From Amaricoccus sp. (GTDB lineage Bacteria; Pseudomonadota; Alphaproteobacteria; Rhodobacterales; Rhodobacteraceae), in NCBI RefSeq assembly GCF_017993425.1, contig NZ_JAGOMQ010000009.1, positions 1 to 64,000 of the forward strand: a stretch of DNA of 64,000 nt, read 5' to 3'. The notes below the pieces were generated by a model. The model saw only the letters and a list, made by a program, of their open reading frames with translations, did not search any database and was not told the origin of the DNA. Position numbers and translations under genes: made by a program. Shown here piece by piece: positions 28,343-36,567 of the stretch (within the stretch, counting starts at the first letter, position 1; every line of letters starts with the position of its first letter).

Positions 28343-28422
28343 GCCGCGAAATGCGGCGCCGCCAACGATGCAATGATTTCCACCGCTCATATTCAGAATA
28401 CTTCGAAATATATTTGCGCGCC
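28343..28422 (+). repeat. AT-rich tail of palindrome repeat, copy 3
   Basis: A small hairpin (GCCGCGAAATGCGGC, 28343-28357) is followed by AACGATGCAATGATTT and, after a short gap, by CGAAATATATTTGCGCGC. It matches 36344-36422 at most positions and is much richer in AT than its surroundings. It fills the 313-bp gap between cyoD and the SURF1 gene together with the palindrome. No gene is visible in this gap. Confidence 0.75.
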
Positions 28423-28542
28423 AATCCCGATGCGCCTTCGTCACCTTGCGCAGATCCTGGCTTTCCCGGCGCACACGCGTCATGTCATTCGAGTGGCTCC
28501 AGCAGCACGACGATCCGCCGGAACGGATCGGGCGCGCCCCGC

Positions 28543-29253
28543 ATGACCTCCCGCACCCGCGGCGCCGTCGCCGGCGCGGCCGTCCTCGCCGCGATCGCGC
28601 TCTTCCTCGGCCTCGGGGTCTGGCAGGTCGAGCGCCGCGCCTGGAAGCTCGACCTGATCGCCCGCGTCGAGGCCCGCCTCGCCGCCGACCCGGTCCCCGC
28701 CCCCGGCCCCGACGCCTGGCGCGGGCTCACCCGCGCCGCCGACGAGTACCGCCGCGTCGAGGCCACTGGGCGCTTCCTCCACGACCGCGAGACCGCCGTC
28801 CTCGCCGTCACCGAAGCGGGCCGCGGCTACTGGATCGTCACGCCGCTCGCCACCCGCGACGCCACCATCCTCGTCAACCGCGGCTTCGTCCCCGCCGACC
28901 GCCGCGACCCGGCGACCCGCCCCGCCGGCCAGGCCGAGGGCGAGGTCCGCGTCGCCGGCCTCCTCCGCCTCGGCGAGCCCGGCGGCGGCTTCCTCCGCGC
29001 CAACGACCCCGCCCGCGACCGCTGGTTCTCGCGCGACGTCGCCGCGATCGCCGCCGCGCGCGGCGTCCTCGACCCGGCCCCCTACTTCATCGACGCCGAC
29101 GCCACGCCCAACCCGGGCGGCCTGCCCCTCGGCGGCCTGACCGTGGTGCGCTTCCGCAACGCCCATCTCGGCTACGCGCTGACCTGGTTCGCCCTCGCCG
29201 CCGGCCTCGCCGCCCTCGCCCTCTACGCCCGCCGCCGCCCGCCGGGCGGCTGA
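28543..29253 (+). CDS. SURF1 family oxidase assembly protein
   Basis: This 236-residue protein has membrane helices at both ends (residues about 8-26 and 210-230) and a central SURF1 domain with GLGVWQVERRAWKLDLI, RGYWIVTPL and ILVNRGFVP. SURF1 proteins help insert haem during assembly of haem-copper oxidases, and here it follows cyoABCD. The start at 28543 (MTSRTRG) gives a normal N-terminal helix. No strong ribosome site is seen. The repeat between it and cyoD may weaken or uncouple its expression. Confidence 0.88.
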   Translation: MTSRTRGAVAGAAVLAAIALFLGLGVWQVERRAWKLDLIARVEARLAADPVPAPGPDAWRGLTRAADEYRRVEATGRFLHDRETAVLAVTEAGRGYWIVTPLATRDATILVNRGFVPADRRDPATRPAGQAEGEVRVAGLLRLGEPGGGFLRANDPARDRWFSRDVAAIAAARGVLDPAPYFIDADATPNPGGLPLGGLTVVRFRNAHLGYALTWFALAAGLAALALYARRRPPGG

Positions 29254-29315
29254 GCGGGTCACACTGCACACCGCCTGCCCTGCCGGATCCACGGGGCGCG
29301 CGCGCGAGCGCCGAC

Positions 29316-29640
29316 CGCCATGGACCGAACGATATGAAGCCGATAGCCGACCGACCGAAGCGGGCTCCGCCCGCGAGGCTGCGGCGCGACAAGCGAAAGC
29401 ACGGCTTTCGCCGCGCCGACGGCTGGAGCGCGTTGGCGCGGAAGCCGTGGGGGGTCCAGATTTCCCCGTAGCGCGCAATCCGTCCGTGGTCGCCCCGGCG
29501 AGCGCGGCAACGCGCTCGCCCCCCGCAGGGGCGATCGCGGACGGATTTGCCACGCGTCAAATCCGTCTGGCGTCACCGTCGCGACCTGCTTCCGGCCGGG
29601 CTTCCTCTCCACCGTCGTGCAGTGTCCGAGCGGATCACAC
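29316..29640 (+). repeat. Multi-hairpin repeat R3
   Basis: Full copy starting CGCCATGGACCGAACGATAT. It has hairpins GCGGGC-TCC-GCCCGC, GCGAAAGC-ACG-GCTTTCGC, a ten-pair hairpin at 29497-29506/29511-29520 with loop GCAA, CCCC-GCA-GGGG and GACGGATTTG-N8-CAAATCCGTC (29540-29567). The end TCCACCGTCGTGCAGTG is shared with R4. The stretch 29254-30048 holds no gene, only R3, R4 and the 37-nt element. Confidence 0.85.
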
Positions 29641-29685
29641 TACACGACAGGAGCCGGTCGCCGCCCGAGGCTGCGGCGCTCGCCC

Positions 29686-29970
29686 CGACCGAAGCGGGCT
29701 CTGCCCGCGAGGCTGCGGCGCGACAAGCGAAAGCACGGCTTTCGCCGCGCCGACGGCCGGAGCGCGTTGGCGCGGAGGCCGTGGGGGGCGCAGATTTCCC
29801 CGTCGCGCGCAATCCGGCCGTGATCGCCCCGGCGAGCGCGGAATCGCGCTCGCCCCCCGCAGGGGCGATCGCGGACGGATTTGCCACGCGTCAAATCCGT
29901 CTGTCGTCACCGTCGCGACCTGCTTCCGGCCGGGCTTCCTCTCCACCGTCGTGCAGTGCCCGAGCGGATA
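29686..29970 (+). repeat. Multi-hairpin repeat R4
   Basis: Copy in tandem with R3 at a period of 334 bp. The ten-pair stem is at 29831-29840/29845-29854 with loop GAAT, and the last hairpin is at 29874-29901. The end is nearly identical to R3 for about 75 bp, down to CGAGCGGAT. Confidence 0.85.
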
Positions 29971-29992
29971 AGCCCACATTAACCACTCAAGC

Positions 29993-30029
29993 AAAATCAA
30001 CGGCTTAGCGAATATTCACGCGTGAACAC
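29993..30029. repeat. 37-nt bipartite element, copy 1
   Basis: AAAATCAACGGCTT, eight variable bases, then TTCACGCGTGAACAC. The second half contains a perfect dyad TTCACGCGTGAA. It ends 20 bp from the stop of the minus-strand Na/Pi transporter gene. The second copy is at 38075-38111. Confidence 0.65.
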
Positions 30030-30048
30030 CCGGCCCGGGACGCCCGGC

Positions 30049-31716
30049 TCAGCGCGCCGCCCGCAGCCGCGAGCCCCGCAAGAGCCCCCGCTCCTCCAGC
30101 ACCGGATAGGCGATGGCCGCGAGGAGCGAGTTGATCTGCTTGAGGTCGCGGATCGTGTCGAGATGGATGGTGCTCGTCTCGAGGCTCCGCGCCTCCCCCT
30201 CGCTCAGCCGCCCGAAATGGCTGGAGCTGCTCTCCCGCTCCAGGTCGCGCAGCCGGTCCTTGTCCTCGACGATCTGCCGCGCCGTCTCCAGGTCGCGCGA
30301 CACCAGCACGTTGAACGCCATGTGCGCCGTCGCCAGCACCGCGGCATGGAAGCGCACCAGCTCGTCCCAGCCGTCATGGGTGAACTCCAGCCCGTGCTTG
30401 CGCTTCTTCTGCACCAGCGCCAGCAGGTTCCGCACGATGATGTCGCCCACCTGCTCCAGCTTTATGCAGGCCCCGAGCAGCTCCTCCCGCCGCGCCGCCT
30501 CGGCCTCGCTCAACGCGGCCGGGTCGAGCTTGGCGAGGTAGAGCTTGATCGCCGCATGCTTGCGGTCCAGCCGGTCGTCGAGCGCCGCGAGCGCCCGGAT
30601 CCGCTCGTCGTCCGCGTCCTCGTAGAGCTCGATGATCCCCCGCAGCATCACCTCGACGATCTCGCAGGTCCGCACCACCTCGCGGGTCGCATTCCCCAGC
30701 GCCTGCGACGGCCGCCCGATCGCCGCCTCGTCGAGGGCCGAGACCTCGGGCGCCGCCAGCGCCTCCTTCGGCCCCGCCGGCGCGCCGAGCGCCACCAGCC
30801 GCGACGAGGCCGCGAAGACCAGCCGCGACAGCGGCAGGCCCAGCACCAGGATCGCCAGGTTGAACGCCAGGTGCGCGTTGGTCACCCGCCCCGCCGCATC
30901 CGCGCCGAGGAACCCGAGCCCCGGATGGAAGGCGAGGAACAGCCCGAGCATCCCCAGCGACCCGAGCCCCCGCATCAGCAGGTTGCCGATCGGCACCACC
31001 CGCGCCGCCGGCGGCATGGCCCGCGTCAGCATCGGCGCGATCACCGAGCTGCCGAGGTTCACCCCCAGCACCAGCACGATCCCCAGATCCGGCGCGACCA
31101 GCCCCTGTCGCGACAGCGTCGCGACGAGCAGGATCGCCGCGATCGACGAATGGAAGAGCCACGTCACCACCGCCGCGATCAGGTAGGCTGTCACCGGATC
31201 GCCGGCGAAATACGCCGCCACCCCCGGCAGCGCCCGGCTCTCGCGCAGCGGCTCCGACGCCGCCCCGATCATCTCCAGCGACAGGAGCAGCAGCCCGAGC
31301 CCGACGAGGATGCGCCCGACCTGCCGGAACGCCCGCCGCTCCGTCGCCATGAAGAGCGTCGTCCCGACGACGAGCGCCGCGGGCGCGACGAGCGACAGAT
31401 CGAAGGTCAGCACCTTCGCCGCCAGCGACGAGCCGACCTCGGCCCCGCGCACCGCGAGCTGCCCGGAAAGGCCGCCCACCACCCCCGAGCCGGCGAAGGA
31501 CGACACGAGCAGCGTCACCGCCGTCGAGCTCTGCATCGCGAGCGCGAGCCCCGCGCCCACCAGCACCGCCATCGCCGGCCGGTCCATCACCCGCCGGAGC
31601 CGCAGCCGCAGGAGCTCGCCATAGGCCCGCTCGACCCCGGTCCGCGTCATCCGCGTCGCGTAGAGCATCAGCGCGACCGCCCCGGCGAGGTGGAGCAGGA
31701 CGACCGACCCGCTCAT
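30049..31716 (-). CDS. Na/Pi cotransporter family protein
   Basis: This 555-residue protein has eight or more membrane segments with the duplicated NaPi-II-type motif: ALAMQSSTAVTLLVSSFAGSG in the first half and WLFHSSIAAILLVATLS in the second. A cytoplasmic PhoU-like helical domain follows, about residues 350-545 (GRPSQALGNATREVVRTCE and on). Relatives export phosphate or couple it to sodium. The charged linker KKRKHGLEF is typical. It is a single minus-strand gene. Confidence 0.9.
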   Translation of the reverse strand: MSGSVVLLHLAGAVALMLYATRMTRTGVERAYGELLRLRLRRVMDRPAMAVLVGAGLALAMQSSTAVTLLVSSFAGSGVVGGLSGQLAVRGAEVGSSLAAKVLTFDLSLVAPAALVVGTTLFMATERRAFRQVGRILVGLGLLLLSLEMIGAASEPLRESRALPGVAAYFAGDPVTAYLIAAVVTWLFHSSIAAILLVATLSRQGLVAPDLGIVLVLGVNLGSSVIAPMLTRAMPPAARVVPIGNLLMRGLGSLGMLGLFLAFHPGLGFLGADAAGRVTNAHLAFNLAILVLGLPLSRLVFAASSRLVALGAPAGPKEALAAPEVSALDEAAIGRPSQALGNATREVVRTCEIVEVMLRGIIELYEDADDERIRALAALDDRLDRKHAAIKLYLAKLDPAALSEAEAARREELLGACIKLEQVGDIIVRNLLALVQKKRKHGLEFTHDGWDELVRFHAAVLATAHMAFNVLVSRDLETARQIVEDKDRLRDLERESSSSHFGRLSEGEARSLETSTIHLDTIRDLKQINSLLAAIAYPVLEERGLLRGSRLRAAR

Positions 31717-31848
31717 CGCCGGCGCAGCCGCCCGCGCCCGGCGCAGGCCGGGACGGCGGAGAAGAGGAGGGATGCGGCCACGCGTGTCATGAAACTGTAA
31801 TATTGCGCCGCAGCGGAGCCGGCCGCAAGGCCCCTCCCGGCGCGACGA

Positions 31849-32778
31849 TCAGTCCCGCCCCGCCGCCACCGCCGCCACGGCCTCCGCAAAGCGCGGATCC
31901 GCCATCAGCGCCCGGCAGCGCTCGAATCGCCCGAGGCTATAGGCCCAGAAATCGTCCGCCGGATTGCCGTTCGCGTGCTGGATCAGGCCCCAGAGCGTCC
32001 ACAGGAGGTCGCACATCGCCTTGTAGATCGTCATCCGCCCCGCCTCGGCCGCCGTCGGCGCGCGGTCGAGATAGGCGGCCAGCAGCCGCGCATCCATGCC
32101 GGCGTCGAACCCGCCCTCCACCGAGAGATCGCCCAGATCCCACATCGGGTCGTTGTTGCCGGCGTATTCCCAGTCGACGATCCACATCCGGTCGCCCGCA
32201 TCGAGGAAGTTCTCGCAGAGCGGGTCGCAGTGGCAGGGCGCGAGCGCCGCCGGCCGCGCCGCCAGCGCCGCCCGCACCGGGCCCGCCTCCGCCACCACGT
32301 CGTGGTATCCCTCCGGCAGGCTCGCGCCCAGCCGGTCGAGATGGCCGAGATACTCGTCGATCATCGCGAAGAGCTCGAACCGGCCCGCGAAGGGCGCCGC
32401 GGTCGTGTGGAGCCGCCGGAACGCCCGCGCCGCCCGCTCCACCGCGCCGGACCGCGCGGCGAAGAGCTCGGGCGTCATCGTCGCGGCGTCGGGAACGTAG
32501 GCCGTCAGCATCACCCCGTCCGCGCCGAAATGCAGCACCTCGGGCGACACGCCCGCCGCCGCCGCGGCCCGGGCGTTCACCGCCTCGGCGGCGCGGTCGA
32601 TATAGGCCTCCGTCCCCCTGCCCGGCAGCCGCAGCGCCACCGCCTCCGCGCCCTCGCCCACCCGGAAGACCCGGTTCGTCAGCCCGCCGAGCCGCGCCAC
32701 CGGCGCGCCGGCGAGGCGCTCCCGGCCCGGAATGCTTGCGAGGGCCGCGGCCGGCTCCAGCTCCTGCTCTGGCTCCAT
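31849..32778 (-). CDS. Choline kinase-like phosphotransferase (APH fold)
   Basis: This 309-residue kinase has the Brenner motif HCDPLCENFLD (catalytic Asp) and the metal-binding IVDWEYAGNNDPMWDLGDLS, which places it with choline/ethanolamine/thiamine kinases. The N-terminal GGLTNRVFRVGEGAEAVALRLPG forms the nucleotide loop. It probably phosphorylates choline or a related amino alcohol. GGGGAGGAGG lies upstream of the start at 32778. It diverges from the methyltransferase gene across 63 bp. Confidence 0.85.
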   Translation of the reverse strand: MEPEQELEPAAALASIPGRERLAGAPVARLGGLTNRVFRVGEGAEAVALRLPGRGTEAYIDRAAEAVNARAAAAAGVSPEVLHFGADGVMLTAYVPDAATMTPELFAARSGAVERAARAFRRLHTTAAPFAGRFELFAMIDEYLGHLDRLGASLPEGYHDVVAEAGPVRAALAARPAALAPCHCDPLCENFLDAGDRMWIVDWEYAGNNDPMWDLGDLSVEGGFDAGMDARLLAAYLDRAPTAAEAGRMTIYKAMCDLLWTLWGLIQHANGNPADDFWAYSLGRFERCRALMADPRFAEAVAAVAAGRD

Positions 32779-32841
32779 CTGGTCCTCCTCCCCGCGGAGT
32801 GAGTATGATGCCGGGCGCGGCGTCAATCGCGAGGGAAGCCG

Positions 32842-33450
32842 ATGACCGAAAAGCTCGACGCCGTCTACGGCGCCGCCAGCGCCTCCGAGATCACGCGCGC
32901 CTACGACGACTGGGCCGAGGGCTACGAGGCCGACATGCGCCGCCTCGGCTACCGCCATCCGGCGATCGGCCTCGCGCTCCTCGCCCGCCACGCGCCCCGC
33001 GGTGCGGCGCCCGTCCTCGACGCCGGCGCCGGGACGGGGCTCGTCGGCGAATGGCTCGGCCTCGTCGGCTTCCCCGTCGCCGACGCGCTCGACCTCTCCG
33101 AGGGGATGCTCGCCGTCGCCCGCCGCAAGGGCTGCTACCGCGCGCTGCACCGCGCCGCGCTCGGCGGCCCCCTCCCCTTCGCCGACGGCGCCTACGCCGC
33201 GGCCATCGCCACCGGCGTCTTCACCACCGGCCATGTCGGCGCCGAGGGGCTCGACGCGCTCGCCCGCGCCGTCAGGCCCGGCGGCGTCATCGTCCTCACC
33301 GTCAAGGAGACGATCTGGCCCGCCTTCGCCGCCCGCATCGCCGCCCTCGGCCTCGCCCTCCTCGACGAGACCCCGCCCTATCACTCGATGCCCGGCAGCG
33401 ACGACCAGGTCCCCACCCGCGCCGTCGCGCTCCGCGTCCCCGGCAGCTGA
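32842..33450 (+). CDS. Class I SAM-dependent methyltransferase
   Basis: This 202-residue protein has the glycine-rich SAM site PVLDAGAGTGLVGEWLG (about residues 56-72), the acidic loop ALDLSEGMLAVARRKG and the motif RPGGVIVLTVKE. The N-terminal ITRAYDDWAEGYEADM is common in small unassigned methyltransferases of the WBSCR27/Mettl27 type. The substrate is unknown. It precedes the puuA-like gene by 73 bp on the same strand and may be co-transcribed with it. Confidence 0.85.
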   Translation: MTEKLDAVYGAASASEITRAYDDWAEGYEADMRRLGYRHPAIGLALLARHAPRGAAPVLDAGAGTGLVGEWLGLVGFPVADALDLSEGMLAVARRKGCYRALHRAALGGPLPFADGAYAAAIATGVFTTGHVGAEGLDALARAVRPGGVIVLTVKETIWPAFAARIAALGLALLDETPPYHSMPGSDDQVPTRAVALRVPGS

Positions 33451-33523
33451 CCCGCGCCCGACAGGCGTGCAAAACCGCCGCGCCCCGGCTAGACAGGGCG
33501 GAAACCAGAGGGATCCCGGGAAC

Positions 33524-34867
33524 ATGGTCGACATCGCCGCCTGGCTCGACGAGCGGCCGGACATCGAGAGCGTGTTCGCCTGCGTCTGCGACCTCAACGG
33601 CCAGCTGCGCGGCAAGCGCCTGCCGGTCGCGAGCGCCCGCAAGCTCGGCGCGAGCGGCCTCCGCATGCCGCTCTCCATCATGAACGTCGACATCTGGGGC
33701 GAGGACATCGAGAACAGCGGCCTCGTCTTCGAGACCGGCGATTCCGACGGCGTCTGCGAGCCCACCGGGCGCGACCCGCTCGACATCAGCTGGACCAGCA
33801 AGCCCTCGGGCCTCGTCCACTACTGGATGTCCGACGAGCACGGCCGCCCCTTCGAGGGCGACCCGCGCCGGGCGCTCGCCGCCGTGGTCGAGCGCTACCG
33901 CCGCCTCGGCCTCACCCCGGTCGTGGCCGTCGAGCTGGAGTTCTACCTCGTCGACCCGACCGAGACCACGCCGCAGCCGCCGCGCTCGCCGCTTTCCGGG
34001 AAGCGGCTCGATTCCGACGGCGTGCTCTCCCTCGACGAGCTGCATCATTTCGACGCGCTCCTGAACGACATCTACGCCGCCTGCGCCGTCGAGGGCATCC
34101 CGGCCGACGCAGCGATCTCCGAGAACGGCGCCGGCCAGTTCGAGATCAACATGACCCACGTCCCCGACGCGCTCCGCGCCGCCGACGACGCGGTCCACTT
34201 CAAGAGCCTGGTCCGCGGCATCGCCCGCCAGCACGGGCTCGCCGGCACCTTCATGGCCAAGCCCTACGGCTTCCGCGCCGGCAGCGGGATGCACGTCCAC
34301 TTCTCGCTGCTCGACGCCGCGGGCCGCAACGTCTTCGACGACGGCGGCGACGCCGGAACTCCGGTCCTCGGCCACGCCGTCGCCGGCCTCCTCGCCACCA
34401 TGCAGGAATGTGCGCTCACCTTCGCGCCCCACGAGAACTCCTACCGCCGCCTCCGCCCCGGCGCCCACGCGCCCACCACCGTCGCCTGGGGCTACGAGAA
34501 CCGCACCGTCTCGATCCGCATCCCCGGCGGCTCGCCGCGGGCGCGGCGCATCGAGCACCGCGTCGCCGGCGCCGACGCCAACCCCTACCTCGTCCTCGCC
34601 TCGGTCCTCGGCGGCGCGCTGATCGGCATCGAGCAGGAGCTGGCCCCGCCCGCGCCCATCGCCGGCAACGCCTACGCCCAGGACCTGCCGCAGCTCCCGC
34701 CCGACTGGGCCTCCGCCCTCGACGCCTTCGAGGACGGCCCGCACATCCCGCAGATCTACTCGCGCCGCCTCCAGCGGATGCTCCTCGAATGCAAGCGCCA
34801 GGAGCTGCGGCGCTTCTCCGAGAACGTCACCGACTTCGAGTACCACAGCTACCTCGAGGTGGTGTGA
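33524..34867 (+). CDS. Glutamine synthetase family, gamma-glutamylputrescine synthetase-like
   Basis: This 447-residue ligase has the glutamine synthetase fold: VAVELEFYLVD (metal Glu), ENGAGQFEINMTH, GSGMHVHFSL and the late VAGADANPYLVLA. It lacks the adenylylation loop of GlnA. The next gene encodes an FAD amine oxidase, as in the puu pathway, where PuuA joins glutamate to putrescine and PuuB oxidises the product. The substrate could be another amine. The start at 33524 (MVDIAAWLDE) follows an imperfect GAGGGATCC. It ends with TGATG, overlapping the next start by one base. Confidence 0.87.
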   Translation: MVDIAAWLDERPDIESVFACVCDLNGQLRGKRLPVASARKLGASGLRMPLSIMNVDIWGEDIENSGLVFETGDSDGVCEPTGRDPLDISWTSKPSGLVHYWMSDEHGRPFEGDPRRALAAVVERYRRLGLTPVVAVELEFYLVDPTETTPQPPRSPLSGKRLDSDGVLSLDELHHFDALLNDIYAACAVEGIPADAAISENGAGQFEINMTHVPDALRAADDAVHFKSLVRGIARQHGLAGTFMAKPYGFRAGSGMHVHFSLLDAAGRNVFDDGGDAGTPVLGHAVAGLLATMQECALTFAPHENSYRRLRPGAHAPTTVAWGYENRTVSIRIPGGSPRARRIEHRVAGADANPYLVLASVLGGALIGIEQELAPPAPIAGNAYAQDLPQLPPDWASALDAFEDGPHIPQIYSRRLQRMLLECKRQELRRFSENVTDFEYHSYLEVV

Positions 34868-36174
34868 TGGCCGCCGCCCCGTCCTACGCCGGCGACGGCG
34901 CCCACGCGCCGAGCTACTACGCCGCCTCCGCCAACCCCGCGCCCGACCGCCCCCCGCTCCGCGGCGACCTCGAGACCGACGTCTGCGTCCTCGGCGCCGG
35001 CTACACCGGCCTCTCGACCGCCCTCCACCTCGCCGAGAAGGGCTACCGCGTCGCCGTCGTCGAGGGCGCCCGCGTCGGCTGGGGCGCCTCGGGCCGCAAC
35101 GGCGGCCAGATCGTCAACGGCTTCAACGCCAGCCTCCAGACCATCGAGCGCCGCTACGGCCGCGACGCCGCCAGCTTCGTCGCCGGCATGGTCCAGGAAG
35201 GCGGCGAGATCATCCGCGCCCGGGTCCGCGACTACGACATCCGCTGCGACCTCAAGAACGACAACGTCTTCGTCGCGCTCACCGAGGCGCACCTGCGCGG
35301 CCTGCGCGAGCGCATCGCGGTGTGGGAGAGCTTCGGCCTCCGCAACCAGGAGTTGCTCGACCGCGCCCGCCTGCGCGACTACGTCCGCTCCGACCTCTAC
35401 GTCGGCGGCGCGGTCGACCATACCGGCGGCCACATCCACCCCCTGAACCTCGCCCTCGGCGAGGCGGCCGCCCTCGAGCGGAACGGCGGCGTGATCTACG
35501 AGCATTCCCCGGTGATCGCCGCCGACGTCGCCGCGCCCCGCCCCGTCCTGCGCACCGCCCAGGGCTCGATCGCCAGCCGCATCCTCGTCCTCGCCGGCAA
35601 CGCCTATCTCGGCGCGGTCGTGCCGGCGCTCGCCCCGAGGGTCATGCCGGTCTCGACCCAGATCATGGCGACGAAGCCGCTCGGCGAGGAGCTCGCGCAG
35701 TCCCTGCTGCCGGGCGACGCCTGCGTCGAGGACGTGCGCTGGATCCTCGACTACTACCGCCTCTCCGCCGACAAGCGCCTGCTCTTCGGCGGCGGCACCG
35801 TCTACGGCGGCACCGACCCGAAGGACATCGTGGCGAAGCTCCGCCCCAACCTCGACAAGGTGTTCCCCCAGCTCCGCGGCGTGCAGATCGACTACGCCTG
35901 GAGCGGCAACTTCGCGCTCTCCTACACGCGCGTCCCGCAGATCGGCCGCCTGAACGCCAACGTCTACTTCGGCCACGGCGACAGCGGCCACGGCGTCACC
36001 GGCACCCACGCCTTCGGCCGCATCCTCGCCGAGGCGATCGACGGCGACACGTCCCGCTTCGACGTCTTCGCCGCGATGCCCTGGGTCCCCTTCCCCGGCG
36101 GCCAGGCCCTGCGCGTCCCCTATTCCGTCATGGGCTCGTGGTGGTACGGCCTCCGCGACCGCCTCGGCGTGTGA
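34867..36174 (+). CDS. FAD-dependent oxidoreductase, PuuB-like
   Basis: This 435-residue DAO-family flavoprotein has the dinucleotide-binding motif VCVLGAGYTGLSTALHLAEKGY (about residues 39-60) followed by the GASGRNGGQIVNGF signature of gamma-glutamylputrescine oxidases. It would oxidise gamma-glutamylputrescine to the aldehyde, giving H2O2 and ammonia. Translation is coupled to the upstream synthetase by the TGATG overlap. No puuC or puuD is next to it. Confidence 0.88.
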   Translation: MAAAPSYAGDGAHAPSYYAASANPAPDRPPLRGDLETDVCVLGAGYTGLSTALHLAEKGYRVAVVEGARVGWGASGRNGGQIVNGFNASLQTIERRYGRDAASFVAGMVQEGGEIIRARVRDYDIRCDLKNDNVFVALTEAHLRGLRERIAVWESFGLRNQELLDRARLRDYVRSDLYVGGAVDHTGGHIHPLNLALGEAAALERNGGVIYEHSPVIAADVAAPRPVLRTAQGSIASRILVLAGNAYLGAVVPALAPRVMPVSTQIMATKPLGEELAQSLLPGDACVEDVRWILDYYRLSADKRLLFGGGTVYGGTDPKDIVAKLRPNLDKVFPQLRGVQIDYAWSGNFALSYTRVPQIGRLNANVYFGHGDSGHGVTGTHAFGRILAEAIDGDTSRFDVFAAMPWVPFPGGQALRVPYSVMGSWWYGLRDRLGV

Positions 36175-36260
36175 TACCAGCTTCGGCGTTCAGCTCCCGA
36201 CCTTCCCTCCCCGCGTCGCCGCCCCTCCCGAGCGGCAAGGTCCGTCCCGCGACGCCGCCC

Positions 36261-36288
36261 GCCGGGTGACATGCGCATGTCACCCGGC
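36261..36288. repeat. 3'-end palindrome, copy 4 (perfect)
   Basis: GCCGGGTGACATGC followed by GCATGTCACCCGGC, perfect over 28 bp, 87 bp behind the puuB-like stop. The left flank (CGGCAAGGTCCGTCCCGCGA) matches copy 2. The T-A pair in place of the A-T of copy 3 is a compensatory change. Confidence 0.85.
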
Positions 36289-36343
36289 TCGACGCGGAGC
36301 GGCCGGAGCAGGGACGGCGGAACCTCGAAGTGAGTCGCACGGC

Positions 36344-36422
36344 GCCGCGAAATGCGGCGCTGATAACGATGCAATGATTTTTACCGTTCATATTCAAAAT
36401 ATTTCGAAATATATTTGCGCGC
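36344..36422 (+). repeat. AT-rich tail of palindrome repeat, copy 4
   Basis: GCCGCGAAATGCGGC hairpin, then AACGATGCAATGATTT and CGAAATATATTTGCGCGC, matching 28343-28422. The 393-bp stretch between the puuB-like gene and the AraC gene holds palindrome copy 4 and this tail but no gene. Confidence 0.75.
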
Positions 36423-36567
36423 AAATTCCGGGCACAGGCAGGCACGCCCGCAATTCTCTTTACTCCGTCATTCTCCCCCGATCAACTTCGGCACGCCCGG
36501 ACCTGTCGATTCCGCCGGCCAAACGGAACAGATCAAGCGAGCCCGGCAGCAAAAGGCCCCGCCCCCC

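Noticed and set aside
28046-28483. Minus-strand frame through palindrome copy 3 and its AT-rich tail that is similar in sequence to one through copy 4 (36128-36445)
   Set aside because: The similarity is at DNA level over the repeat, includes the palindrome, and the frames begin and end at different points. No start signal is seen.
28482-28600. Alternative ATG at 28482 as the SURF1 start
   Set aside because: It is out of frame with the SURF1 domain; the in-frame start is 28543.
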